Assembly (NCBI RefSeq): GCF_000718255.1
Contig: NZ_JOFJ01000006.1
Span: 124,001 to 188,000 of the forward strand
Reading direction: 5' to 3'
Source: Spirillospora albida
GTDB lineage: Bacteria > Actinomycetota > Actinomycetes > Streptosporangiales > Streptosporangiaceae
DNA length: 64,000 bases
The translations under genes were made by a program, and so were the position numbers. The notes below the pieces were generated by a model. It saw only the letters and a program-made list of their open reading frames with translations, was not told where the DNA came from and searched no databases. The first letter of the stretch is position 1. Every line of letters begins with the position of its first letter. Shown here one piece after another: positions 31,803-39,962 of the stretch.

Positions 31803-32504
31803 GTGACCACCCTCCTCCTCGTACGGCACGGCCTGACCGCGATGACGGGTCCCGTCCTCGCGGGGTGGACCCCCGGCGTCCGGCTGGACGAGCGCGGCCG
31901 GGCGCAGGCCGCCGCCCTCGCCGCCCGGCTCGCCCCCGTCCCGCTCGCCGCGGTCGTGTCCAGCCCGCTCGACCGGTGCGTCGAGACCGCCGAGGCGGTC
32001 GCGGCGCGGCGTCCCGGAGCCGCCGGGAAGGTCGAGACCGACGGCCGGTTCGGCGAGGTCCGCTACGGCGCCTGGACCGGCCGCCCGCTCGCCGAGCTCG
32101 CCGAGGACCCGCTGTGGCGCGTCGTCCAGGCCCATCCCAGCGCCGCGCGGTTCCCCGGCGAGGAGGGGGAGGCCATGGCGGACGCGCAGCACCGCGCGGT
32201 CCGGGCGGTGCGCGGCTGGAACGAGCGGATCGCCGCCGAGCACGGCCCCGACGCCGCCTACCTCGTCTGCAGCCACGGCGACATCATCAAGGCGATCGTC
32301 GCCGACGCCCTCGGCCTCCACCTGGACCAGTTCCAGCGCATCCAGGCCGACCCCGCCTCCCTCACCGTCGTCCGGTACACGGAGCTGCGGCCGTTCGTGG
32401 CCCGCCTCAACGACACCGGAGGCGACGTCGCGGGCCTGCTGCCGAAGCCCGCGGCCGGGGACGGGCCCGGGGCGAGTGACGCGGCCGTCGGCGGCGGCGC
32501 GTAG
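31803..32504 (+). CDS. Histidine phosphatase, MSMEG_4193 family
   Basis: The 233-residue protein has the phosphatase RHG motif in LLLVRHGLTAM, the second basic site SSPLDRCVETAE, Glu in the EVRYGAW segment, and the second His in CSHGDIIKAI. It matches the actinobacterial family typified by MSMEG_4193 (TIGR03848), which stands beside DUF3090 and SCO1664 genes. It may act on a phosphorylated metabolite or protein. TAGACT eight bases before the GTG suggests a leaderless mRNA. Confidence 0.88.
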   Translation: MTTLLLVRHGLTAMTGPVLAGWTPGVRLDERGRAQAAALAARLAPVPLAAVVSSPLDRCVETAEAVAARRPGAAGKVETDGRFGEVRYGAWTGRPLAELAEDPLWRVVQAHPSAARFPGEEGEAMADAQHRAVRAVRGWNERIAAEHGPDAAYLVCSHGDIIKAIVADALGLHLDQFQRIQADPASLTVVRYTELRPFVARLNDTGGDVAGLLPKPAAGDGPGASDAAVGGGA

Positions 32505-32514
32505 GGTCGGTGCC

Positions 32515-33060
32515 ATGCCCGTCATCTCCTACGATCCGCCGGACCGCTTCGTCGCCGGCGCCGTCGGGCGTCCCGGCGAGCGCGCCTTCTTCCTGCAGGC
32601 CCGCGCGGGACGCCGCGTCACCAGCGTCGGGCTGGAGAAGTTCCAGGTGACGCTGCTCGCCGAGCGGCTGGAGGAGCTGCTGGACGAGGTGCTGCGCGCC
32701 ACCGGCACGGCCCCGGTGCCCGCGGTCGCCCCCGCCGGGCTCCGCGACGACGCCCCCCTCGACCAGCCGGTGGAGGAGGAGTTCCGGGTCGGCGCCATGG
32801 CGCTCGGCTGGGACGCCGAGCGCGAGCGGGTCGTCATCGAGGCGCAGGAGGTCACCGAGGGCGACGCCGAGGCGGAGCTCGGCGTGGACGACCCCGCGAT
32901 CGCGGTGCTGCGGGTCCGGATCGGCGCGGCGGAGGCCCGCGCGTTCGCGGAGCGGGCGCTGCGGGTCGTCGCGGCGGGCCGGCCGCCGTGCCCGCTGTGC
33001 GGGCTGCCGCTGGACGCCGAGGGGCACGTCTGCCCCCGCCAGAACGGGCATCTCGGCTGA
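32515..33060 (+). CDS. DUF3090-family protein with C-terminal zinc knuckle
   Basis: The 181-residue protein belongs to the actinobacteria-specific DUF3090 family (TIGR03847). RFVAGAVGRPGERAFFLQAR and the AEARAFAERALRVVAAGRP helix are typical. It ends with CPLCGLPLDAEGHVCPRQNGH, a probable zinc site. TAGGGT seven bases before the ATG indicates leaderless transcription, overlapping the stop of the phosphatase gene. Function unknown; always found with the phosphatase and SCO1664 in the lineages I know. Confidence 0.88.
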   Translation: MPVISYDPPDRFVAGAVGRPGERAFFLQARAGRRVTSVGLEKFQVTLLAERLEELLDEVLRATGTAPVPAVAPAGLRDDAPLDQPVEEEFRVGAMALGWDAERERVVIEAQEVTEGDAEAELGVDDPAIAVLRVRIGAAEARAFAERALRVVAAGRPPCPLCGLPLDAEGHVCPRQNGHLG

Positions 33061-33105
33061 CATGGCGGCCTGGATCATGCGGACGGCGGACGGGAGAATG
33101 AACCC

Positions 33106-33870
33106 ATGACGCAGTCCTCCCAGGGCCCGGTCTCCTCGGACGGCGCGGTGTCCCCCCATGACGCCGAGCCCGCCGAGCTCCTGCTGGCCGCCGGCCGGCT
33201 GACCGTGGAGGGCCGGCTCGTCCAGGCGTCCAACGCCACCCTGTACTGCTCGATCGAGCACGACGGCGTCGCGGCGCACTGCGTCTACAAGCCGGTCGCG
33301 GGGGAGCGCCCGCTGTGGGACTTCCCGGACGGGACGCTCGCCGAGCGGGAGGTCGCCGCCTACGAGGTGTCGAAGGCGATGGGCTGGGCGGTGGTGCCTC
33401 CGACCGTCCACCGCGACGGCCCGTACGGCCCCGGCATGGTGCAGCTGTGGGTGGAGCCCGACCCCGACGTCGACCTGGTCGCGCTGTCCCGGTCCGACGA
33501 CGAGGCGATCCGCCGGATGGCGGTGTTCGACGCCGTCGTCAACAACGCCGACCGCAAGATCGGCCACCTGCTGCCGCCCGGCGACGGGCACGTGTTCGGC
33601 TGCGACCACGGCGTGAGCTTCTCCGCCGAGTACAAGCTGCGGACCGTGCTGTGGCAGTGGCGCGGCAAGCCGCTGACCGCCGAGGCCCTGGAGGCTCTCG
33701 GCCGGGTCGGCGCCGCGCTGGCCGGCGGCCCGCTCGCGGCCCGGCTGGCGGCGCTGCTGACGGCCGCCGAGGTGGACGCGACCCGCCGCCGTGTCGAGCT
33801 GATGCTCCGGCACCGCGTGCATCCGTACCCGCCGGAGGACTGGCCCGCGATCCCCTGGCCCCCGCTGTAG
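33106..33870 (+). CDS. SCO1664-family putative kinase (PI3/4-kinase-like fold)
   Basis: The 254-residue protein belongs to the SCO1664 family (TIGR03843). It shows features of the phosphatidylinositol 3/4-kinase and HipA-like fold: CVYKPVAGERPLWDF for ATP binding, EREVAAYEVSKAMGW, the catalytic VVNNADRKIGHLL, and the metal-binding CDHGVSFS. It forms the third member of a conserved trio with the histidine phosphatase and DUF3090. In Streptomyces coelicolor its neighbour is mshC; here almost 5 kb of other genes lie between. Its substrate is unknown. Confidence 0.88.
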   Translation: MTQSSQGPVSSDGAVSPHDAEPAELLLAAGRLTVEGRLVQASNATLYCSIEHDGVAAHCVYKPVAGERPLWDFPDGTLAEREVAAYEVSKAMGWAVVPPTVHRDGPYGPGMVQLWVEPDPDVDLVALSRSDDEAIRRMAVFDAVVNNADRKIGHLLPPGDGHVFGCDHGVSFSAEYKLRTVLWQWRGKPLTAEALEALGRVGAALAGGPLAARLAALLTAAEVDATRRRVELMLRHRVHPYPPEDWPAIPWPPL

Positions 33871-33903
33871 GGGCGATTCGCGCCGAATGCTCCAATGGGG
33901 GGC

Positions 33904-34671
33904 ATGTGCACGGCGATCATCAGCGTTGATCCGTCCTCCCGCGTGCCCGTCCTCGTCGTCGGCGTCCGCGACGAGTTCCTCGCCCGCGACTGGGTGCCGC
34001 CCGGCCGGCACTGGCCCGGCCGTCCGGGCCTGGTCGGTGGCCGCGACCTGCGCGCCGGCGGCACCTGGCTCGCCGTCGACCCCGCCGCGCCCCGCGCCGG
34101 CCTGATCCTGAACGGCCGCGGCGTGATGGCGGACGAGGCCCGCCGCGAGTCCCGCGGGGAGCTGCCGCTGCGGATCGCCGCCGACGGCGGGCTCGGCGGC
34201 CTCGACGCGGGCGCCTACGACCCCTTTCACCTCGTCGGCGCCGAGCCGGACGGGGTCCGGCTGTGGAGCTGGGACGGGATCGCGCTGGTGGAGCGCGACC
34301 TCGGCGCCGGCCTGCACATGATCGTCAACAGCGGGCTGGAGGGCGAGGGGCGGCGCGACACGCCGTCCGGCGACCCCTCCGAGGACGTCTTCATGGGCGC
34401 CCGCCTGGCCCACTTCCGGCCCCGGTTCGCCGCCGCGGCCCGGCCCGAGCCCGGCCGCGACGGCGGCGGCTGGGGCGAATGGCTTCCGCTCGTCAACGGC
34501 GGCGGCATCGCCCGCGCGGACCACCGGGCGCTGCTCCCGCTGCTCGACGTCGGCGCGGGGGAGCGGTGGGGCACGACGTCGGTGAGCCTCGTCGCGCTGT
34601 GGCCGGGCGGCGTCCGCTACGACTTCCGCGCCGTCCCGGGCGACCCCGACGGCTGGACGCGCGTCCTCTAG
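33904..34671 (+). CDS. NRDE/TANGO2-family protein
   Basis: The 255-residue protein begins MCTAII, the Cys-containing start of NRDE (TANGO2, PF05742) proteins, in which Cys2 may become the N-terminal residue as in Ntn hydrolases. The LVGGRDLRAGGTWLAVD segment corresponds to the family's GGRD..GGTWLG motif, and LHMIVNSGL and MGARLAHFRP follow. TANGO2 proteins are implicated in heme or lipid trafficking; the bacterial role is unclear. ATG at 33904 follows GGGGGGC. Confidence 0.85.
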   Translation: MCTAIISVDPSSRVPVLVVGVRDEFLARDWVPPGRHWPGRPGLVGGRDLRAGGTWLAVDPAAPRAGLILNGRGVMADEARRESRGELPLRIAADGGLGGLDAGAYDPFHLVGAEPDGVRLWSWDGIALVERDLGAGLHMIVNSGLEGEGRRDTPSGDPSEDVFMGARLAHFRPRFAAAARPEPGRDGGGWGEWLPLVNGGGIARADHRALLPLLDVGAGERWGTTSVSLVALWPGGVRYDFRAVPGDPDGWTRVL

Positions 34672-34755
34672 CCGATCTCCGCGATCCGCCCCCGCCGGAG
34701 TGACGCACGGTGTTACCGTGACTACCCGATGCGGTAGGGGGGTGCTGGACCGTCG

Positions 34756-35748
34756 ATGGCTCTGCTCGAGGTGACCGACCTCCGGGTCTCCTTCGACACC
34801 CCTCAAGGGGTCGTGCACGCCGTCCGCGGCCTGTCGTTCGGCGTGGGTGAAGGCCGGACGCTCGGCATCGTCGGCGAGTCCGGGGCGGGCAAGAGCGCCG
34901 GCGTGCAGGCCCTCCTCGGCCTGCTTCCCGGCGCCCGGACGGGCGGGCGCGCCCTCTTCGCCGGACGCGACCTCCTCACGGCGGGCGAGAAGGAGCTGCG
35001 CCGCGTCAGGGGCGGCCGGATCGGCATGGTCTTCCAGGACCCCCTCGCCGGCCTGCACCCCCTGTACCCGGTCGGCCGGCAGATCGCCGAGGCCGTCCGC
35101 GCCCACGATCCCGGCATCGGGCGCCGGCGGGCCCGCGAGCGCGCGATCGAGCTCCTCGCGCTGGCCGGCGTCCCCGACCCCGCCCGCCGCGCCGCCGCGT
35201 ACCCGCACCGGCTGTCGGGCGGCCTGCGGCAGCGCGCGCTCATCGCGATGGCGCTCGCGCCCGGCCCCCGGCTCCTCATCGCGGACGAGCCCACCGCCGC
35301 GCTCGACGCGACCGTCCGCGCCCAGATCCTCGACCTGCTCCGGCGGCTGCGCGACGAGCGCGGCATGGCGCTCATCGTCATCAGCCACGACCTCGGCGTC
35401 GTCGCCGGCCTCGCCGACGAGGTCCTCGTGATGTACGGGGGGAAGGCCGCCGAGCGCGGCGGGCGGCACCCCCTCTACCGGCGGCCCCAGCATCCCTACA
35501 CGCGCGGGCTGCTGGCGTCGGTCCCGTCCGCCGCGCTCTTCGCCGGCGGGGGCGGGGCGCGGCTGCGGCCGATCCCCGGGCCGCCGCCCGACCCCCGCGA
35601 CCCGCAACCCGGCTGCGCGTTCCGGCCCCGCTGCCCGCACGCCCTCGCCCGGTGCGGCGAGGACCCGCCGCTCGTCCCGGTCGCCGGCGACCCCGCCCAC
35701 CTCGCGGCCTGCTGGCTGGTCCGCGGCCCCGAGGGGGACGGCCCGTGA
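34756..35748 (+). CDS. Peptide/nickel-type ABC transporter ATPase (OppD/DppD-like)
   Basis: The 330-residue ATPase has Walker A GESGAGKSA, Q-loop MVFQDPLAGLHP, signature LSGGLRQR, Walker B LLIADEPTAALD and the switch His in ISHDLG. The C-terminal oligopeptide-type extension has Cys residues in GCAFRPRCPHALARC, a likely iron-sulfur site. It is the first gene of a four-gene transporter with overlapping starts and stops. No substrate-binding protein lies in the cluster. Confidence 0.92.
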   Translation: MALLEVTDLRVSFDTPQGVVHAVRGLSFGVGEGRTLGIVGESGAGKSAGVQALLGLLPGARTGGRALFAGRDLLTAGEKELRRVRGGRIGMVFQDPLAGLHPLYPVGRQIAEAVRAHDPGIGRRRARERAIELLALAGVPDPARRAAAYPHRLSGGLRQRALIAMALAPGPRLLIADEPTAALDATVRAQILDLLRRLRDERGMALIVISHDLGVVAGLADEVLVMYGGKAAERGGRHPLYRRPQHPYTRGLLASVPSAALFAGGGGARLRPIPGPPPDPRDPQPGCAFRPRCPHALARCGEDPPLVPVAGDPAHLAACWLVRGPEGDGP

Positions 35749-36773
35749 CCGCGCTGCTGTCGGTCCGGGACGCCCGCGTGCACTTCCCGCTCACCCGGGG
35801 CGTCCTCCGCCGGGAGATCGGCCGCGTCCGGGCCCTCGACGGCGTCACCCTGGACGTGGCGGCCGGCGAGACGCTCGGGATCGTGGGGGAGTCCGGCTGC
35901 GGCAAGTCGACCCTCGCGCGCTGCGTGACCGCGCTGCAGCCGGTGACCGCCGGCCGCGTCCTGTTCGAGGGCACCGACGTCGCCGCGCTGTCGCGCACCG
36001 GGCGGAAGGCGTTCCGCCGCGACGTCCAGATCGTCTTCCAGGACCCGTACGGGTCGCTCAACCCGCGCCGCCGCGTCGGGTCCATCATCGCCGACCCCCT
36101 CGCCGTCCACCGGGTCGCGTCCGGCGAGGCGCTGCGGCGGCGCGTCCGGGACCTCATGGACCTCGTCGGCCTCGACCCGTCCCACGCGGACCGGTTCCCC
36201 GCCGAGTTCTCCGGCGGCCAGCGCCAGCGCGTGGCGATCGCCCGCGCGATCGCCCTCCGCCCAAGGCTGCTGGTCTGCGACGAGCCGGTGTCGGCGCTGG
36301 ACGCCTCCGTTCAGGCGCAGATCCTCAACCTGCTGAGGGACCTGCGGGACGAGCTCGGCCTCACGATCGTGTTCATCGCGCACGACCTGCCCGCCGTCCG
36401 CTACGTCAGCGACCGCGTGGCCGTCATGTACCTCGGCCGCGTCGTCGAGCTGGCGGCCGCCGAGGACCTCCACGCCCGCCCGCGCCACCCCTACACGGCC
36501 GCCCTCCTCGCGGCGGCCGCCGCGACCGACCCCGCCGAGACCGGCCCCATCGCCACCGGCGGCGGGCTGCCCCTCCTCCAGGGCGAGCCGCCGTCACCCG
36601 CCGCGCCGCCCCCCGGCTGCGGCTTCCACCCCCGCTGCCCCCGCGCCACGCCTCTCTGCCGCCGCGAGCCGCCCCCGCTCATCTCCCGGCCCGGCGCCCC
36701 CGCCCATCTGGCCGCCTGCCACCACGTGCCGGAACACGCCGCCCTCCCCGCCGGGCCGGAGGCCGGGTCATGA
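35745..36773 (+). CDS. Peptide/nickel-type ABC transporter ATPase (OppF/DppF-like)
   Basis: The 342-residue second ATPase has GESGCGKST, IVFQDPYGSLNPR, FSGGQRQR, LLVCDEPVSALD and the CGFHPRCPRATPLC extension with conserved Cys. Its GTG overlaps the previous stop as GTGA. Its own 3' end lies in the first unit of a 21-bp repeat that also carries the start of the permease. Confidence 0.92.
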   Translation: MTALLSVRDARVHFPLTRGVLRREIGRVRALDGVTLDVAAGETLGIVGESGCGKSTLARCVTALQPVTAGRVLFEGTDVAALSRTGRKAFRRDVQIVFQDPYGSLNPRRRVGSIIADPLAVHRVASGEALRRRVRDLMDLVGLDPSHADRFPAEFSGGQRQRVAIARAIALRPRLLVCDEPVSALDASVQAQILNLLRDLRDELGLTIVFIAHDLPAVRYVSDRVAVMYLGRVVELAAAEDLHARPRHPYTAALLAAAAATDPAETGPIATGGGLPLLQGEPPSPAAPPPGCGFHPRCPRATPLCRREPPPLISRPGAPAHLAACHHVPEHAALPAGPEAGS

Positions 36774-36839
36774 CGGCCGAAGGCCGGATCACGGCGGCCG
36801 GAGGCCGAACCATGACGGGCGGAGGCCGGGGCATGACGA
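36756..36839 (+). repeat. Four-copy 21-bp repeat carrying ribosome binding site and start codon
   Basis: Units begin at 36756, 36777, 36798 and 36819; each is close to CCGGAGGCCGGGTC followed by ATGACGG. Three of the four keep ATG (36770, 36812, 36833); the second has ACG (36791). Each unit contains a GGAGG-like site and adds seven residues, so the permease has three in-frame starts, each with its own ribosome binding site. Confidence 0.9.
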
Positions 36840-37711
36840 GCGGTTCCGCCTGGGCGCGGCTGCGGCGCGACCGGGCCGCCGCCGGGGCCGCCGCGACGCT
36901 GCTGCTGATCGCGGTGTTCGCGCTCCTCGCGCCGCTGTGGGCGCGCTGGACCGGGCACCCCTGCGACGCCGCGTTCCCCGCCACCGGGCTGGCCGCGGAC
37001 GGGACGCCGCGCGGCCCGTCCCGGGAGTTCTGGCTCGGAGCCGACCCGCTCGGCCGGGACGTGCTGGTCCGCGCCGCCTACGGGGCGCGGATCTCCCTGG
37101 CCGTCGGCGTCCTCGCCGCGCTGCTCGCCGCGCTCGCCGGGACCGCCGCCGGGACCGTCGCCGGGTACGCGGGCGGCGCCCTCGACGCCCTCCTCGCGCG
37201 GCTCATGGACACCGCCCTCGCGCTGCCCCACCTGCTCGTCGCGATCACCATCGCCACGACGTTCCAGATCACGTCGGCGGCCGGGAGCCTCGCCCTGACC
37301 GTCCTCGTCATCGCGTTCTTCTCGTTCGCGGCGCTCGGCCGGGTCGTGCGCGGCCAGGTGCTGGTGGTGAAGGAGCGGCCGTTCATCGAGGCGGCCCGCG
37401 CCACCGGCGCGCCCGCCGCCCGGATCGTGGTCGTGGACGTCCTGCCGAACGTGGCCGCGCAGGTCGCCGTGCTGACGTCGCTGCTCGTCCCGGCCGCGAT
37501 CGTGTTCGAGGCGACGCTGTCGTTCCTCGGCGTCGGGGTGCGGCCGCCGATGCCGAGCTGGGGCGCCATGCTCGGCGAGGGCGGCGCGGCGTTCCGCAGC
37601 GCGTGGTGGCTGCTCGCGGTGCCCGGCACGCTGCTGCTGCTCACCACCCTCGCCTGCAACCTGCTCGGCGACGCCGTCCGCGACGCCCTCGGCCCCGAGC
37701 GGGGGCGGTGA
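36770..37711 (+). CDS. ABC transporter permease (OppC/DppC-like)
   Basis: The 313-residue permease has the large loop after the first helix (WARWTGHPCDAAFP...), FWLGADPLGRDVLVRAAYGAR typical of DppC, and the EAARATGAPAARIVVVDVLPN cytoplasmic loop that contacts the ATPase. About six helices are visible. The start is ambiguous: 36770 overlaps the previous stop as ATGA, while 36812 and 36833 lie in repeat copies. The first about 25 residues are repeat-derived and probably non-structural. Confidence 0.9.
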   Translation: MTAEGRITAAGGRTMTGGGRGMTSGSAWARLRRDRAAAGAAATLLLIAVFALLAPLWARWTGHPCDAAFPATGLAADGTPRGPSREFWLGADPLGRDVLVRAAYGARISLAVGVLAALLAALAGTAAGTVAGYAGGALDALLARLMDTALALPHLLVAITIATTFQITSAAGSLALTVLVIAFFSFAALGRVVRGQVLVVKERPFIEAARATGAPAARIVVVDVLPNVAAQVAVLTSLLVPAAIVFEATLSFLGVGVRPPMPSWGAMLGEGGAAFRSAWWLLAVPGTLLLLTTLACNLLGDAVRDALGPERGR

Positions 37712-38643
37712 GCGTGCTGCGCCTCGCCGTCCACCGGCTGCTGTACGGGGTCGCCGTCCTGTGGCTCGTGTCCACGCTGGTGTTCGCGTTCCTGCACCTG
37801 TCGCCGGTCCCGGCGGAGCGCGTCATCGGCGGCCCGCGCGCCACCGCCGGCACGCTGCGGCTGATCCGCGCCGACCTCGGGCTGGACGACCCCGTCCCCG
37901 TCCAGTACGGCCGCTTCCTCGCCCGGCTCGCGAGCGGCGACCTCGGTGACTCCCACGCCGGCGGGGAGCCGGTCGCGGCGCTGATCGCGGAACGGCTCCC
38001 CACCACGCTGTGGCTGGTCCTCGGCGCCGCCGTGCTCTGGTTCGCGGGCGGGGTCGCGCTCGGCGTCCTCGGCGCGACGCGGGCGCGCGGCGCCGCCGAC
38101 CGCGTGACGACCGTGCTCGTGCTGGCGGGGCTGTCCACGCCGCCGTTCGTGCTGGCGCTCGTCCTGCTGTCGGTCCTCGGCACCGGGGCCGCGCTCTTCG
38201 AGGCCGGGCCGCCGATGCAGGAGCACTTCCTCCGCCGGATGACGCTGCCGTGGCTCGCCCTGGCGGTCCTGATGGTCGCCACCTACGCGCGGCTCACCCG
38301 GAGCGCGATGCTGGACGTCCTCGGCGAGGACTACGTCCGCACGGCCCGCGCCAAGGGCCTGTCGCGCCGCCGCGTCGTGTACCGGCACGGGCTGCGGGCC
38401 GCGCTGACGCCCGTCGTGACGCAGTTCGGCGTCGACCTCGGCGCGCTCGCCGGGTCGACGGTCGTCATCGAGAAGGTGTTCGGCCTGCAGGGCGTCGGGC
38501 AGCTCGTGCACCATGCGATCACCCTCGGCGACACCCCCGTGATCATGGGGGTGACGCTGCTGACGACCCTGGCCGTGATCGTGGCGAACCTGCTCGTGGA
38601 CGTCGCGTACGCCGCCCTGGACCCGCGGGTCCGGCCGGCCTGA
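37708..38643 (+). CDS. ABC transporter permease (OppB/DppB-like)
   Basis: The 311-residue permease has the DppB N-terminus (RLAVHRLLYGVAVLWLVSTL), LGLDDPVPVQYGRFLARL, and the EDYVRTARAKGLSRRRVVYR coupling loop followed by GLQGVGQLVHHAI. Its GTG at 37708 overlaps the preceding stop by four bases; a GTG at 37714 is an alternative. It closes the four-gene transporter, which must borrow a binding protein encoded elsewhere. Confidence 0.92.
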   Translation: MSVLRLAVHRLLYGVAVLWLVSTLVFAFLHLSPVPAERVIGGPRATAGTLRLIRADLGLDDPVPVQYGRFLARLASGDLGDSHAGGEPVAALIAERLPTTLWLVLGAAVLWFAGGVALGVLGATRARGAADRVTTVLVLAGLSTPPFVLALVLLSVLGTGAALFEAGPPMQEHFLRRMTLPWLALAVLMVATYARLTRSAMLDVLGEDYVRTARAKGLSRRRVVYRHGLRAALTPVVTQFGVDLGALAGSTVVIEKVFGLQGVGQLVHHAITLGDTPVIMGVTLLTTLAVIVANLLVDVAYAALDPRVRPA

Positions 38644-38669
38644 CCGCCCCGCCCGCCCCAACATTCCGG

Positions 38670-38719
38670 ACATGTGGCCTCGTCTCGGATGAAAGCCGGA
38701 CGCCGGGCGCGGATAAGCT
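38670..38719 (+). promoter_or_regulatory. mshC promoter region sharing elements with metH
   Basis: ACATGTGG (38670-38677) and GCGCGGATAAGCT (38707-38719) recur upstream of metH. TAAGCT (38714-38719) fits a -10 element and lies six bases from the ATG, so the mRNA is probably leaderless; no ribosome binding site is visible. Confidence 0.5.
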
Positions 38720-38725
38720 CTCCGT

Positions 38726-39958
38726 ATGCGATCGTGGCCCGCCTCCGAAGTCCCCAGCCTCCCCGACGCGGGGCTCCCCGCCGGCGCGGACCGCGCCCTG
38801 CGCCTGTACGACACCGGGACCGGCGCCCTGCGCGCGACGCGTCCCGGGGAGACGGCCCGCATGTACGTCTGCGGCATCACGCCCTATGACGCGACGCACC
38901 TCGGGCACGCCAACACCTACCTGGCGTTCGACCTGGTCAACCGGGTGTGGCGAGACCTCGGCCACCGCGTCCACTACGTCCAGAACGCCACCGACGTCGA
39001 CGACCCGCTGCTGGAGCGCGCCCGGCAGACCGGCGTGGACTGGCAGGCCCTCGCCGAGCGCGAGATCGAGCTGTTCCGCGCGGACATGGCGGCGCTGCGC
39101 GTCCTCCCGCCCGACCAGTACGTCGGCGCGGTCGAGGCGATCCCGCTGATCGTCGAGATGATCGAGAAGCTGCGCGCCAAGGACGCCACCTACGAGGTGG
39201 ACGGCGACCTCTACTTCCCGGTCTCCGCCGACCCGGGCTTCGGCTCGGTGAGCCGCCTCACCCGGGCGGAGATGGCCCCGCTGTTCGCCGAGCGCGGCGG
39301 CGACCCGGACCGGCCCGGGAAGCGCGACCCGCTCGACGCCCTGCTCTGGATGGCGCGCCGCCCGGACGAGCCCGGCTGGGACTCCCCGTTCGGCGAGGGC
39401 CGCCCCGGCTGGCACGTCGAATGCTCCGCCATCTCCGTCCGGTACCTCGGGATGGAGATCGACGTCGAGGGCGGCGGCTCCGACCTCGCCTTCCCGCACC
39501 ACGAGATGGGCGCCTCCCATGCCCAGGTCGCGACCGGCGAGCACCCCCACGCGCACGCCTACGTCCACGCCGGCATGGTCGGGCTGGGCGGCGAGAAGAT
39601 GTCGAAGTCGCGCGGCAACCTCGTGTTCGTGTCCCGGCTCCGGGAGGCGGGCACCGACCCGATGGCGATCCGGCTGGCGCTGCTCGCGCACCACTACCGC
39701 GCCGACTGGGAGTGGACGGACCCGCAGCTCGACGCCGCGGCCGCCCGGCTCGCCCGCTGGCGCGCCGCCGTCGCCCGCCCCGCCGCGCCGCCCGCGGGCC
39801 CGGTCGCCGGCGCCGTCCGCGACGCCCTCACCGCCGACCTGGACGCCCCGGCCGCCCTCGCGGCGATCGACGCCTGGGCCGCCGCCGAGGGCGCGGACGG
39901 CGAGGCCCCGGCGCAGGTCGCCGCCCTCGCCGACGCGCTCCTCGGCGTCGCCCTCTGA
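38726..39958 (+). CDS. mshC: L-cysteine:1D-myo-inositol 2-amino-2-deoxy-glucopyranoside ligase (mycothiol)
   Basis: MshC joins Cys to GlcN-Ins in mycothiol synthesis and is related to cysteinyl-tRNA synthetase. The 410-residue protein has the zinc-site Cys of MYVCGITPYD, the HIGH-like THLGHANT, YVQNATDVDD, GWHVECSAIS, GGGSDLAFPHHE and the KMSKSRGN loop. It lacks the tRNA-binding C-terminal domain of CysS, as expected. Its presence marks an actinobacterium. The MpaB-like gene converges on it four bases downstream. Confidence 0.95.
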   Translation: MRSWPASEVPSLPDAGLPAGADRALRLYDTGTGALRATRPGETARMYVCGITPYDATHLGHANTYLAFDLVNRVWRDLGHRVHYVQNATDVDDPLLERARQTGVDWQALAEREIELFRADMAALRVLPPDQYVGAVEAIPLIVEMIEKLRAKDATYEVDGDLYFPVSADPGFGSVSRLTRAEMAPLFAERGGDPDRPGKRDPLDALLWMARRPDEPGWDSPFGEGRPGWHVECSAISVRYLGMEIDVEGGGSDLAFPHHEMGASHAQVATGEHPHAHAYVHAGMVGLGGEKMSKSRGNLVFVSRLREAGTDPMAIRLALLAHHYRADWEWTDPQLDAAAARLARWRAAVARPAAPPAGPVAGAVRDALTADLDAPAALAAIDAWAAAEGADGEAPAQVAALADALLGVAL

Positions 39959-39962
39959 CGCG

